Positions 15,080-21,442 of a DNA stretch of 43,237 nucleotides are shown here, one piece after another; within the stretch, counting starts at the first letter, position 1; every line of letters begins with the position of its first letter. The DNA is from a virus. Location: positions 1 through 43,237 of the IMG/VR virus record IMGVR_UViG_3300047284_000541; one strand, written 5' to 3'. The notes under the pieces were generated by a model. That model did not search any database. It saw only the letters and a list, made by a program, of their open reading frames with translations, and was not told where the DNA came from. A program made the position numbers and the translations under genes.

Positions 15080-15790
15080 TTATTTTGCCGCCACCCTGTC
15101 GAACAGGTCCGGGTCCTTGAGGCGGGCTACGAAAGCCGCGCCAAGCTCCTTGTCATGAAACCTGTCCATCAGGGTATCCCCGGTCAAGTTGGTCGTAATG
15201 ACGGTCGGGCGCATGTGCTGGGCCCTCTGGTCAACCAAGGCAAACAGGCATGAAGCCATGCGGTCGGTCATTTTCTCCTTACCCAAGTCGTCAAGGAACA
15301 GCATGGGGACGTTGACCATCTTGTACATGGCCTTGTCCCAAGCGTCCTTGCCCCAAGCCGCTACGAGGCGGGCCTCGAGTTCAAACATGGTAAGAAACAG
15401 GTACTTATTCGCATACTTGTTCTCATTCCAGAAGCGGTCGGCTATGTACCAAGCGGTGCGGGTCTTGCCCTTGCGGGTTGAGCCGTGGATGAGCAGTCCC
15501 TTGCCCTTGTGCATGTCCGTGCTGGCCCTGTTAGGCCTCCAATGCTTGGCGGTCTTGGCGAGGTCGCCAAGGCGCTCCGGGTCCGTGTCCTTGTAAAGTT
15601 CGGGCAGGGGAGTCTCGGCCACCGGCGGCTTGGTCACCGCATTGGCGAGCATCCTGTCCCAAGCGGCAAGGCACTCGGGGCACAAAGTTTCGAAGATGGG
15701 CATTCCCTCCTCGCCGTACTCGCGGACTCCAACCTTGTTGTTGCAGTTGAAATTCCGGCAGTTGGGCGGGCTCAGACGGTTCTGGTCCAT
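15080..15790 (-). CDS. DnaC/IstB-like AAA+ helicase loader
   Basis: The 236-residue protein carries a Walker A motif GSTRKGKT (103-110), a Walker B motif FLDD (165-168) and a sensor-like TTN (199-201). An N-terminal Cys cluster (C11, C16, C37, C40) could bind zinc. This is the layout of DnaC/DnaI-type loaders, which place the host replicative helicase at the phage origin. It overlaps the preceding gene by 19 nt, and the winged-helix initiator lies just upstream. That pair is typical of lambda-like replication modules. No phage helicase, primase or polymerase is seen, so use of the host replisome is likely. Confidence 0.85.
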   Translation of the reverse strand: MDQNRLSPPNCRNFNCNNKVGVREYGEEGMPIFETLCPECLAAWDRMLANAVTKPPVAETPLPELYKDTDPERLGDLAKTAKHWRPNRASTDMHKGKGLLIHGSTRKGKTRTAWYIADRFWNENKYANKYLFLTMFELEARLVAAWGKDAWDKAMYKMVNVPMLFLDDLGKEKMTDRMASCLFALVDQRAQHMRPTVITTNLTGDTLMDRFHDKELGAAFVARLKDPDLFDRVAAK

Positions 15791-16056
15791 GCCTTGAGAG
15801 TCAGTTCAATCGAATTGTTTTCGAAATCAGCGAGTTCGAACGTCATGAAGATGCGTCCGAGTTCGACCCTATGCGACACGTGGACGCGCATGAGCGAGTC
15901 CTTGACCGCGTTGATGAAGCGCTCGACGGCCGATTGGACCATGCGCTTGGCCTCTTCAGGGTTGCCGTCCTCGAGCACGAGTTGGGCTCCTTCTACGTCC
16001 TCCATGCAACTTCCAACGGCATTGGCGGTTTCGCGACTCCAGATGAACTTAGTCAT
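15772..16056 (-). CDS. Small protein between initiator and helicase loader
   Basis: I do not recognise this 94-residue protein. It has a helical N-terminal half with an EEAKRMVQSAVERFI stretch, and an alternating hydrophobic C-terminal half that looks like beta strands. The start follows a leader with ACAACAATACACAACT, of the A/C-rich type. It overlaps the helicase loader by 19 nt, so the two are probably translated together and may act in replication. Confidence 0.6.
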   Translation of the reverse strand: MTKFIWSRETANAVGSCMEDVEGAQLVLEDGNPEEAKRMVQSAVERFINAVKDSLMRVHVSHRVELGRIFMTFELADFENNSIELTLKAWTRTV

Positions 16057-16077
16057 AGTTGTGTATTGTTGTTCTCA

Positions 16078-16108
16078 GTTATGCTTAACGCATCAGACCT
16101 GTTGTCAA
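16078..16108 (-). promoter_or_regulatory. Possible sigma-70-like promoter
   Basis: On the minus strand a consensus TTGACA lies at 16108-16103 and a CATAAC at 16083-16078, with 19 bases between them. The site is just after the initiator gene and 22 bases before the start at 16056. The -10 match is partial and the spacing is long, so support is weak. Confidence 0.3.
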
Positions 16109-16109
16109 C

Positions 16110-16781
16110 TCAGAAGCCCTTGGCGTGGTCAGAGTCGCTCTTGGGCTGTGGCGCCAAGCTAGACCTGCCCACCTTGGGCTCGAAGATGCCCTGCCATCCT
16201 TGCAGTAATGACTGCTGGACGGCTTCTATGGCCTTAGGGGCACCCCAGAGGGCGAACACCCCGTTCCAGCGCTTCACATAGGCGTTTCCGCTGGCCCAAC
16301 GCCTGCCCCTGCGGAACTCCAGCCACTTGTCCCAGACGTCGGAGAGGTCCTTGTTGGACCGGATGAACTGGTCCCCCACGTCCGAAGGATTGTAGACGGC
16401 ATCCGCCTCTACTATTTCACTATGTCTATCCTTATTACTATCTGGGTGAAGTTTTCTGCACCCCCTAGGTGAAGAAACCTTCACCCCTCCGGTGAAGGGC
16501 GCTTCACCCTTGTCTATGACGTGGGTGATGATGTCCCAGAGCACACCGGCCTCGTCCCTGCGGACGTAGCCAGCGTCTATCAGTCGCTGGACCCCGTACT
16601 GCACGTTGCGCACGGACTGGCCCATGTACTCGGACAGGGACTCGCGCGTGGCGAAGCACCCGCGCTCGTTGCACAGGATGTGGATGAGCCCGAACAGGAA
16701 CTTGTCGGACTGGGTCAGCCGCTTGTCGAGGAACACGCGGCCCGGTATCCAGACGCCCTTGAACTCGAAGTCCTTAGCCAT
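16110..16781 (-). CDS. Winged-helix replication initiator
   Basis: The ATG at 16781 gives 223 residues. The N-terminal part matches the HTH_36-type winged helix of phage replication proteins: WIPGRVFLDKRLTQSDKFLF, then ATRESLSEYMGQSVRNVQYG as the DNA-reading helices, and LIDAGYVRR as the wing entry. The C-terminal part holds a conserved-looking WDKWLEFRRGRRWASG segment. Such proteins bind the phage origin, often inside their own gene, and recruit a DnaC-like loader, which is encoded two genes downstream. The start overlaps the exonuclease stop by 8 nt (ATGGCTAA). A longer frame upstream of the ATG runs antisense-like through the exonuclease gene and is not coding. Confidence 0.75.
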   Translation of the reverse strand: MAKDFEFKGVWIPGRVFLDKRLTQSDKFLFGLIHILCNERGCFATRESLSEYMGQSVRNVQYGVQRLIDAGYVRRDEAGVLWDIITHVIDKGEAPFTGGVKVSSPRGCRKLHPDSNKDRHSEIVEADAVYNPSDVGDQFIRSNKDLSDVWDKWLEFRRGRRWASGNAYVKRWNGVFALWGAPKAIEAVQQSLLQGWQGIFEPKVGRSSLAPQPKSDSDHAKGF

Positions 16782-17625
16782 TGAGGATTTGGACGCCGAA
16801 GAATTCGGAAGTGGACGGCTTGCCCATGCTGAGCCAGTCGCCGTACATGGCAATCGCCTTGGCGTAAAGCTTGCGTCCCTTGCACAGCATCTCGTCCGAG
16901 CAGACGAACACCCGCGCGTCGTGCGGCGCCTCCTTGGAGACGCAGTAGTACTCGAATGACACGGGCACGGGCGGCGTGATGCTCTTCTCGATGAGGTCGA
17001 CGTAATAGGCGGCCTGAAGCGCCCACATGTTGTGGTATGACGTGCTGGGCACGTCCTCGAGCGAGGCCACCGTCTTGATGTCGCGTATGACGATGCTGTT
17101 TTCCTCGAACACGGCCATGTCCAGCCGCCCCTTGGCCTCGAAGACACCGGCGTGTATGCCGTCGACCTCGTAGGAGAAGACACCGAAGATGGCTTCCTCG
17201 ACGTGCACGGCCGCGCCCTTCCTCGGCTTGATGAGAGGGGCCACGGACTCGGCCATGGAATTGATGAGTTCCGACTCCTCATGCTTGAGCAGGATGCGAC
17301 CGGCATTGGCCTCCATGAACTCGTTGTACAGGGCCTTGTGCTCGGTCTTGCGTCGGTCGAGGCCCTCGGGAAGCACGGCGTATCCCGAGCCGTATTTCTT
17401 GGGCTCGAGCACCTTGCAGTGGAGGGCGGTGCCAATCTTCATGGCCGGAGTCTCTTCGCGCTTCTCCACCCGCGCCCTGTGATGGGCGTAGAACGGGGAG
17501 ACGCGGAGGACGTCCTTGAGCATGGACTGGTTGAGCGCCTGTGAGGACGAGTATTCCTCGTCGCTCGCGGGGCGCAGGGTGGACTCGAGGCAGAGCGCCT
17601 CGGCGGTGTCGTATGACTTCTTCAT
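16774..17625 (-). CDS. RecE/exonuclease VIII-like PD-(D/E)XK nuclease
   Basis: The 283-residue protein resembles phage RecE-type exonucleases. It has an N-terminal SMLKDVLRVSPFYAHHR segment, then GTALH (65-69), then the core motif GRLD (D169) followed by RDIKT (D182, K184), the D...(D/E)xK catalytic set. A YHNMWALQAAYYVD helix follows, like the Q-rich motif of this clade. The enzyme would resect double-stranded ends to make 3' overhangs for Erf. I chose the ATG at 17625 (MKKSY...) because it overlaps the upstream stop as ATGA. The longer frame from 17730 has poor N-terminal sequence. Confidence 0.85.
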   Translation of the reverse strand: MKKSYDTAEALCLESTLRPASDEEYSSSQALNQSMLKDVLRVSPFYAHHRARVEKREETPAMKIGTALHCKVLEPKKYGSGYAVLPEGLDRRKTEHKALYNEFMEANAGRILLKHEESELINSMAESVAPLIKPRKGAAVHVEEAIFGVFSYEVDGIHAGVFEAKGRLDMAVFEENSIVIRDIKTVASLEDVPSTSYHNMWALQAAYYVDLIEKSITPPVPVSFEYYCVSKEAPHDARVFVCSDEMLCKGRKLYAKAIAMYGDWLSMGKPSTSEFFGVQILNG

Positions 17626-17822
17626 CGTGGTCGGTGGAAAGCGTTGACCCTCTGGGCCTCGGACATGGCGCAGTCGCGCACGTCCTTCATGGATTGCGCG
17701 AGCATCTCGGCCATGGGGCTGTGCTCGCACTCTTGGAACTGCACGTGCAGGTTATGGGCCATGCGGGCCGCTTGCCACAGCCGTCTGGCCTCCTCGTGCT
17801 TGTCGGGAGTCTCTTGTTTCAT
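17622..17822 (-). CDS. Small helical protein before the exonuclease
   Basis: Starting at 17822, the product has 66 residues, is mostly helical and is rich in Glu, Gln, His and Met. I do not recognise it. The start is chosen because it follows a clear A/C-rich leader (CACAACACATCACGAC) after a 37-base gap. The stop overlaps the exonuclease start by 4 nt, so it may tune exonuclease translation or act with it. Confidence 0.55.
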   Translation of the reverse strand: MKQETPDKHEEARRLWQAARMAHNLHVQFQECEHSPMAEMLAQSMKDVRDCAMSEAQRVNAFHRPR

Positions 17823-17859
17823 GTCGTGATGTGTTGTGATGGCCAGCGCGCGCTGGCTG

Positions 17860-18174
17860 TCAAGGGCTCGGAGGCGCCTCATCCCTGCCAGCGTAGCGCA
17901 GACCCTCGTCGAGCGCCGATTTCAGGTCTTTGTGCTCGGCCAAGTCGATGAACCACAGCCCTCCCCCCTCTTCGAGGGGCGTGGCGGTGGGCGCGCAGAT
18001 GGTCACGCTGCGGTGCCCAATCTGGAGGTGGAGGCCGTCATAGGCCCCGCCGAGCACCATTTCGGCGTCGACGTTCTCATCGCCCGGCCTGTACGCCTCG
18101 ACGGGCACGTTGATGCGTCGGCATTCCCTGCTCATCAGGGTGTACAGGTAGGCGCTGCCGTAGAACTTAGGCAT
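17860..18174 (-). CDS. Small protein of unknown function
   Basis: This 104-residue protein is not recognised. It has an N-terminal Tyr-rich stretch, a central region of alternating hydrophobic residues (LHLQIGHRSVTICAP) that suggests a beta fold, and a Pro-rich tail. It overlaps the preceding gene by 8 nt (ATGCCTAA), so translation is probably coupled. Confidence 0.55.
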   Translation of the reverse strand: MPKFYGSAYLYTLMSRECRRINVPVEAYRPGDENVDAEMVLGGAYDGLHLQIGHRSVTICAPTATPLEEGGGLWFIDLAEHKDLKSALDEGLRYAGRDEAPPSP

Positions 18175-18520
18175 TGTCGTCGTTGCGTTCGAGTCTGTCG
18201 TAGCCGGGAGCGAGGTCGAAGACTTTGAGATGCCTTGCCAGCGCTTTGCGCGTGATGGGCCTGTCGGAGATGATTACGGCCGTGCCCAGCAAGGGCCTCG
18301 AGTTGGCAATCATGAACCCGTCGGTGACGCCATTGATGGCGGCGTCTTCATGCACGTTGATGTACAGTCTGTTACGGCCAATCATGGCATGGTGCTGTTC
18401 GAACCATCCGCCGATTATCTCGCGCATGGCCAAGCACTGCTCTCCGACTTTGTCGGGCAGGTTCGTCTCTTGGATTTGCCAGATGCCACCGGGCATCGGG
18501 CTGATGATGTGTGCTTTCAT
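18167..18520 (-). CDS. Small protein, weakly DUF3846-like
   Basis: The 117-residue protein has a segment RLYINVHEDAAINGV followed by an Asn and then GTAVIISD. This recalls the DUF3846 pattern, where a strand with acidic residues is followed by Asn and a G-x-A-V-I strand. The match is weak and the function of that family is not established. The start follows a strong A/C-rich leader (CCACACACACAAC), itself preceded by a UUCG hairpin. Confidence 0.55.
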   Translation of the reverse strand: MKAHIISPMPGGIWQIQETNLPDKVGEQCLAMREIIGGWFEQHHAMIGRNRLYINVHEDAAINGVTDGFMIANSRPLLGTAVIISDRPITRKALARHLKVFDLAPGYDRLERNDDNA

Positions 18521-18546
18521 GTTGTGTGTGTGGTTGGGAAATTGAA

Positions 18547-18560
18547 GCCCCCGAAGGGGC
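18547..18560 (-). terminator. UUCG-capped hairpin between two leftward genes
   Basis: On the minus strand GCCCC-TTCG-GGGGC forms a stem with the very stable UUCG tetraloop, followed by TTCAATTTCCC. It lies 7 bases past the stop of the 29-residue gene and about 27 bases before the next start. It may be a leaky terminator or a processing and stability element. It resembles the hairpin at 14703-14717. Confidence 0.5.
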
Positions 18561-18567
18561 CGCCCGC

Positions 18568-18657
18568 TTATCGGAAGAGCAGGATTGCGACACCGGTGAA
18601 GATGGCGAAATCGAGCGCCGCCGCGATGAAGACGAGCGTGTTGATGCTGATGTGCAT
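18568..18657 (-). CDS. 29-residue single-span membrane peptide
   Basis: ATG at 18657 to TAA at 18568 encodes 29 residues. Nearly the whole peptide is one hydrophobic segment (TLVFIAAALDFAIFTGVAILLF) ending in Arg, with one Asp inside the membrane span. It has the strongest A/C-rich leader in the window (AACCACAAACAACACACAAC) and is followed by a hairpin. Both support a real gene. It is the first gene of the leftward operon, directly downstream of the tRNAs. The role is unknown; small membrane peptides in phages can affect lysis timing or exclusion. Confidence 0.6.
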   Translation of the reverse strand: MHISINTLVFIAAALDFAIFTGVAILLFR

Positions 18658-18695
18658 GTTGTGTGTTGTTTGTGGTTATGCCCGTTAGGGCGAGA

Positions 18696-18770
<75 letters not shown>

Positions 18771-18778
18771 GTGAAAGG

Positions 18779-18849
18779 TGGAGGTGAGGGGAATCGAACC
18801 CCCTTAGGTGTCGGTCTAAGGTCGATACTTACATACCAATGTCACCCCC
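18779..18849 (-). tRNA. tRNA-like gene with abnormal anticodon arm
   Basis: The 71-base minus-strand sequence has a full 7-bp acceptor (GGGGGTG/CACCTCC) and a good T arm (GGGGG-TTCGATT-CCCCT). Its overall length is normal for a tRNA. A 3-bp D stem around a GG-containing loop is possible. The middle does not form a canonical 5-bp stem with a 7-base loop and U33. The best fold (ATCGA/CCGAC, two A-C mismatches) would put TTA at the anticodon positions. CCA is not encoded (CCT instead). It lies 8 bases from tRNA-Lys. It may be a decayed tRNA or a tRNA-like RNA. Confidence 0.5.
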
Positions 18850-19061
18850 GGAAAGGAGCCCCACTAGGGGCGTTTGGGATTGCCTTGGGAGGCAGAGCCA
18901 CGGGCCAGTTTTGTAGACTCGCCCAAGTGATTTGAATGAACAGTCAGCGTTAACTGACACAACCCACCATGTGCTTGCGTAGTCCTACGTCAAGCGTGTG
19001 TAGTTATTTAGTTAGTCAAATTACGTAAGTACCTGATGCACAACGAAATCAATTTGGCCTA
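18850..19061. other. Noncoding region with several dyads
   Basis: No gene is seen here. The region holds a hairpin GCCCC-ACTA-GGGGC (18858-18871), a GTCAG-N6-CTGAC repeat (18943-18958) and a near-perfect palindrome GCTTG...CAAGC with one bulge (18973-18995). It lies between the end of the leftward 19062 gene and the leftward tRNAs. It probably holds the promoter of the tRNA/early operon or its control sites; no clear -10/-35 pair was found. Confidence 0.4.
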
Positions 19062-19520
19062 TTACCCTATGAAATCGCCCTTTAACCTGACTTTTCCACC
19101 CTCGAACGCCCGGATGAACAGGGGAGACTCGCTCCCGAGATGGGCTGAGCCCCTGATGGTGTTGTAACTCACCCACTCTTGGGCGGCCTCGATGTGCTCG
19201 TCCTTCAGCGCGAACACGACGTCGTCGAACCTCGTCCTTCTGTATGCAGGTTCTTCATACGCGTACATGCACGCGTACACGGTCTCAAGCATGTTGAGGT
19301 CATACACAGCCCGGTACGTGCCGTCCGCCTCTTCGGCCACGCCGACCACCGCGTAGTCGAGATAGTCCCTCGGCTCCAGCAGTATCATCTTGTCCAGCTT
19401 CTCACTCCCCCACAGTTTGTTGTTAGAGATGAACGCCTCCACCCAGCTTTCGCCAAGCTCCTTGCGCATCGGGTTCACGTTCTGTCTCTTCTGCTTCCCT
19501 TTCTTGTCGTGTGCGGCCAT
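19062..19520 (-). CDS. Conserved-type phage protein of unknown function
   Basis: The 152-residue protein has a basic N-terminal stretch (HDKKGKQKRQ), then LEPRDYLDYAVVGVAE, a central YDLNMLETVY and a C-terminal half with EWVSYNTIRG and LGSESPLF. This order (D-Y-L-D...VVGV..., Y-D..., Y-N-x-x-G..., G-x-x-x-P-x-F) resembles a small protein type I recall from phages and plasmids, with no known activity. The start is close to the divergent lysozyme gene, 40 bases away. It has no obvious leader of the A/C type. Confidence 0.6.
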   Translation of the reverse strand: MAAHDKKGKQKRQNVNPMRKELGESWVEAFISNNKLWGSEKLDKMILLEPRDYLDYAVVGVAEEADGTYRAVYDLNMLETVYACMYAYEEPAYRRTRFDDVVFALKDEHIEAAQEWVSYNTIRGSAHLGSESPLFIRAFEGGKVRLKGDFIG

Positions 19521-19560
19521 GAGCCATGTTCATGCGGGCATACCGAGCCAAAGCAAGCCA

Positions 19561-20127
19561 ATGCACACCACGATTTACGCTGACGAGCGAGCGCTCGCGC
19601 ATGCCTTGGCTCTCATAGAGTCAGGTAATGAGCCACGGGCCAGAGGCGACCTCTCCCATCCTGACGGCCCGGCCATAGGCGCCTTCCAGATACACCAGAA
19701 CGCATGGGACGACATCAGCGCCCTGCGACGTACCAAGGCGCAGTCCATTCACCCTTATCACTCAGCATACGACCCACACATAGCACGGGAGTATGCACTC
19801 ACGTTCATCCGTGAGATTGCGGAACAGTTCAGGCGCCATCACAGGGCCAAGCCAACGCCCCAGCTTCTCTACGCCTGCTACTCCCTCGGCCCGAGCATAC
19901 TCACCAAGATTAAGAGCATGACCAGCGTGACCCTCACGTTCAACGCCTATGACTCCAGCTTGGTCGCGCCATTGGACATGACCAAGCCCTATCGGCCACT
20001 TACGGAGGCCGGATACTCAGTCCCCATGGCCAAGCGCAAGATGGCCACGGGCGAGCGCTATCAGAACCTGATTTACGCACACCACGAGTCACTCCAATCC
20101 TATGGCATCCCACTCCTCTGGCAGTAG
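19561..20127 (+). CDS. Lysozyme-like transglycosylase (endolysin candidate)
   Basis: From the ATG at 19561 the product has 188 residues. It contains LALIESGNEPRARGD with the likely catalytic Glu20, then GPAIGAFQIH (36-45) and NAWDDI. This is the signature of SLT-type lytic transglycosylases and goose-type lysozymes, which cut the glycan strand of peptidoglycan. A C-terminal helix region with LLYACYSLGP follows. There is no signal peptide, so release would need the holin encoded far away at 11852. Longer starts at 19519 or earlier lie antisense to the neighbouring gene and are less likely. A virion-carried role is an alternative. Confidence 0.75.
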   Translation: MHTTIYADERALAHALALIESGNEPRARGDLSHPDGPAIGAFQIHQNAWDDISALRRTKAQSIHPYHSAYDPHIAREYALTFIREIAEQFRRHHRAKPTPQLLYACYSLGPSILTKIKSMTSVTLTFNAYDSSLVAPLDMTKPYRPLTEAGYSVPMAKRKMATGERYQNLIYAHHESLQSYGIPLLWQ

Positions 20128-20572
20128 CCGGTCCAAGTTCGACGTAGACCTCCAGTTCGGCGAGGAAGGCGAACGCTGGCTCACTTGGCTGGGCACGGAC
20201 CAAGCCAAGGTCGAGGTCAAGACCGAGCGCGACACTTGGGCCACCACAGGCAACGCCGTCTTCGAGTACGAGTGCCGTGGCAAGCCATCCGGGATAGCCG
20301 TCACAGAGGCCGACTACTGGCTTCACATCTTCCGCTTGGGCAATCGCAACGTCATGGCCATGATGTACGACACCATCGAACTCAAGGAATGGCTCAGGAT
20401 GGCCTATCGCGCACCGGCCACTTTCGGGGTTCGCCTGACCTCAGGCGGAGACGACTCCGCCGCCAAGGTCATCCTCGTCCCCATCCCCCGGCTCTGGTCC
20501 ATCCCCTGCCACACCTTACCATTCACCCGCCAGAGCCCTAATCCCGAGCCGAACGTCAATTCGCCCTTCTAG
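20102..20572 (+). CDS. PD-(D/E)XK phage nuclease
   Basis: The 156-residue protein has VEVKTERD (E38, K40, D44), TGNAVFEYECRGKPSG (49-64) and TEADYW (69-73). This combination is a known phage family of small PD-(D/E)XK nucleases, sometimes annotated as Holliday-junction-resolvase-like. An acidic D-x-D lies near 14-16. The likely substrate is branched or nicked DNA. The gene overlaps the lysozyme by 26 nt in a different frame, an unusually long overlap for this phage. The C-terminal tail is Pro-rich and may be disordered. Confidence 0.75.
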   Translation: MASHSSGSSRSKFDVDLQFGEEGERWLTWLGTDQAKVEVKTERDTWATTGNAVFEYECRGKPSGIAVTEADYWLHIFRLGNRNVMAMMYDTIELKEWLRMAYRAPATFGVRLTSGGDDSAAKVILVPIPRLWSIPCHTLPFTRQSPNPEPNVNSPF

Positions 20573-20712
20573 CCAATCCCAAGGCCTCACAGCCAATCCT
20601 AGAGCCCTGAAGCGATTAGCTAGACCTAACCCGACGCGCGACCCACGGTAATCTCCTAACCAAGGCCACCCTAGTCAAGCCCCTCTGGGCTCTTATGGTG
20701 GTTTGGTACGCT

Positions 20713-20756
20713 TTATGTCCAACCTTGGGCCATTTTAGGCCCTTGATTAGACATAA
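20713..20756. terminator. Nested inverted repeats in a convergent gap
   Basis: TTATGTC (20713-20719) and GACATAA (20750-20756) enclose a second hairpin, GGGCC-ATTTTA-GGCCC (20727-20742). A third small stem AGCCC-CTCT-GGGCT lies at 20678-20691. The site separates the rightward nuclease gene from the leftward HTH gene, so a bidirectional terminator is plausible. The rest of 20573-20772 shows only short direct repeats (AGCCAATCC at 20571 and 20591; AGAGCCCT at 20532 and 20601). Confidence 0.45.
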
Positions 20757-20772
20757 TGACTATTTTGCGAAA

Positions 20773-21405
20773 TCACTCAGCCGCCTCATCCCCATCATCA
20801 GAAGGGGGCGGGGGGGGTGCGAGCTCCGGGAACTGACTTTCGCGTGACGGATTGTCATGTAATCCCGTTTTGCCCAAAAACTCCTTTGGGTCCTTGGCCC
20901 AGTCGAGGAACTTGGCCGTGCTCTGTGGGCGCTCTTGGGCCAGTTCGGCCTCGATGGCCCCCTCCTTGTCGAACTTAGCCCCCTTGCCCTTGGCCTTGAG
21001 GAGCTTGTCGAGGGCCTCATGGCTGACTGAGAAGCGATGCTCGACCACGGCCTGTGGCTGGTCTTGGAGGGTCTGAATCTTGTCTATGGCGATGCCCATG
21101 GCGATTGGCACCTGAGAGACGTGGAGGTTGTCGAGTTCGTCGACCAGCTTCTGGGACGCCCGCTGGACGAAGGCCTTGAGGTTGCGGACGGTGGTCGCTT
21201 TAAACTCGTCCCGGAGGCCGGTGGATTCGGGCATGGCCTTCTTGATGGCGGTGACGTTGTTGGGGGACATCTTGGCCAGCTTGGCGACTTCGAGGACGGG
21301 GGTCCCCTTGCGCAGGAGCTCCTCGACCTCCTTCTTTCGTTCCTCGGAGATGTGCTTGGCGTTGTGCTGGCCTGACGGGCTGGTGTTCAGGCGCTCATTG
21401 TCCAT
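20773..21405 (-). CDS. HTH DNA-binding protein, possible small terminase
   Basis: From the ATG at 21405 the protein has 210 residues. A helix-turn-helix lies near 20-52 (KKEVEELLRKGTPVLEVAKLA, then SPNNVTAIKKAM). It is followed by a long helix and a VPIAMGIAIDKIQTLQ segment, as seen in HTH proteins encoded near phage terminases. The tail is Pro-rich and acidic (PPPPPSDDGDE). Small terminases have an N-terminal DNA-binding HTH and a helical oligomerisation core, which fits, but the gene is about 3.5 kb from TerL and on the opposite strand. A regulator is the alternative. An ATG at 21444 or TTG at 21450 could add 13-15 residues. Confidence 0.6.
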   Translation of the reverse strand: MDNERLNTSPSGQHNAKHISEERKKEVEELLRKGTPVLEVAKLAKMSPNNVTAIKKAMPESTGLRDEFKATTVRNLKAFVQRASQKLVDELDNLHVSQVPIAMGIAIDKIQTLQDQPQAVVEHRFSVSHEALDKLLKAKGKGAKFDKEGAIEAELAQERPQSTAKFLDWAKDPKEFLGKTGLHDNPSRESQFPELAPPPPPSDDGDEAAE

Positions 21406-21407
21406 GG

Positions 21408-21440
21408 TTGACAATTTGCTAGTTGTAGTCGTCTTGTCAA
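21408..21440. promoter_or_regulatory. Inverted TTGACAA repeat between divergent genes
   Basis: TTGACAA (21408-21414) and TTGTCAA (21434-21440) form a 7-bp inverted repeat in the 37-base gap between the HTH gene and rusA. TTGACA therefore appears on both strands as a possible -35, but neither has a good -10. An operator is equally likely. Confidence 0.4.
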
Positions 21441-21442
21441 TC

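Noticed and set aside
16110-17435. 441-codon frame joining the initiator to an upstream low-complexity region
   Set aside because: The upstream part is Arg/Ser/Pro-rich and overlaps the exonuclease gene in another frame; the ATG at 16781 with the 8-nt overlap is the real start.
18779-18849. Confident ochre-suppressor tRNA call
   Set aside because: The fold needs two A-C mismatches and lacks U33, and genes here use TAA as a normal stop.
19390-19560. N-terminal extension of the lysozyme with a hydrophobic start
   Set aside because: It lies antisense to the start of the 19062-19520 gene and its composition changes abruptly; ATG at 19561 fits the domain start.
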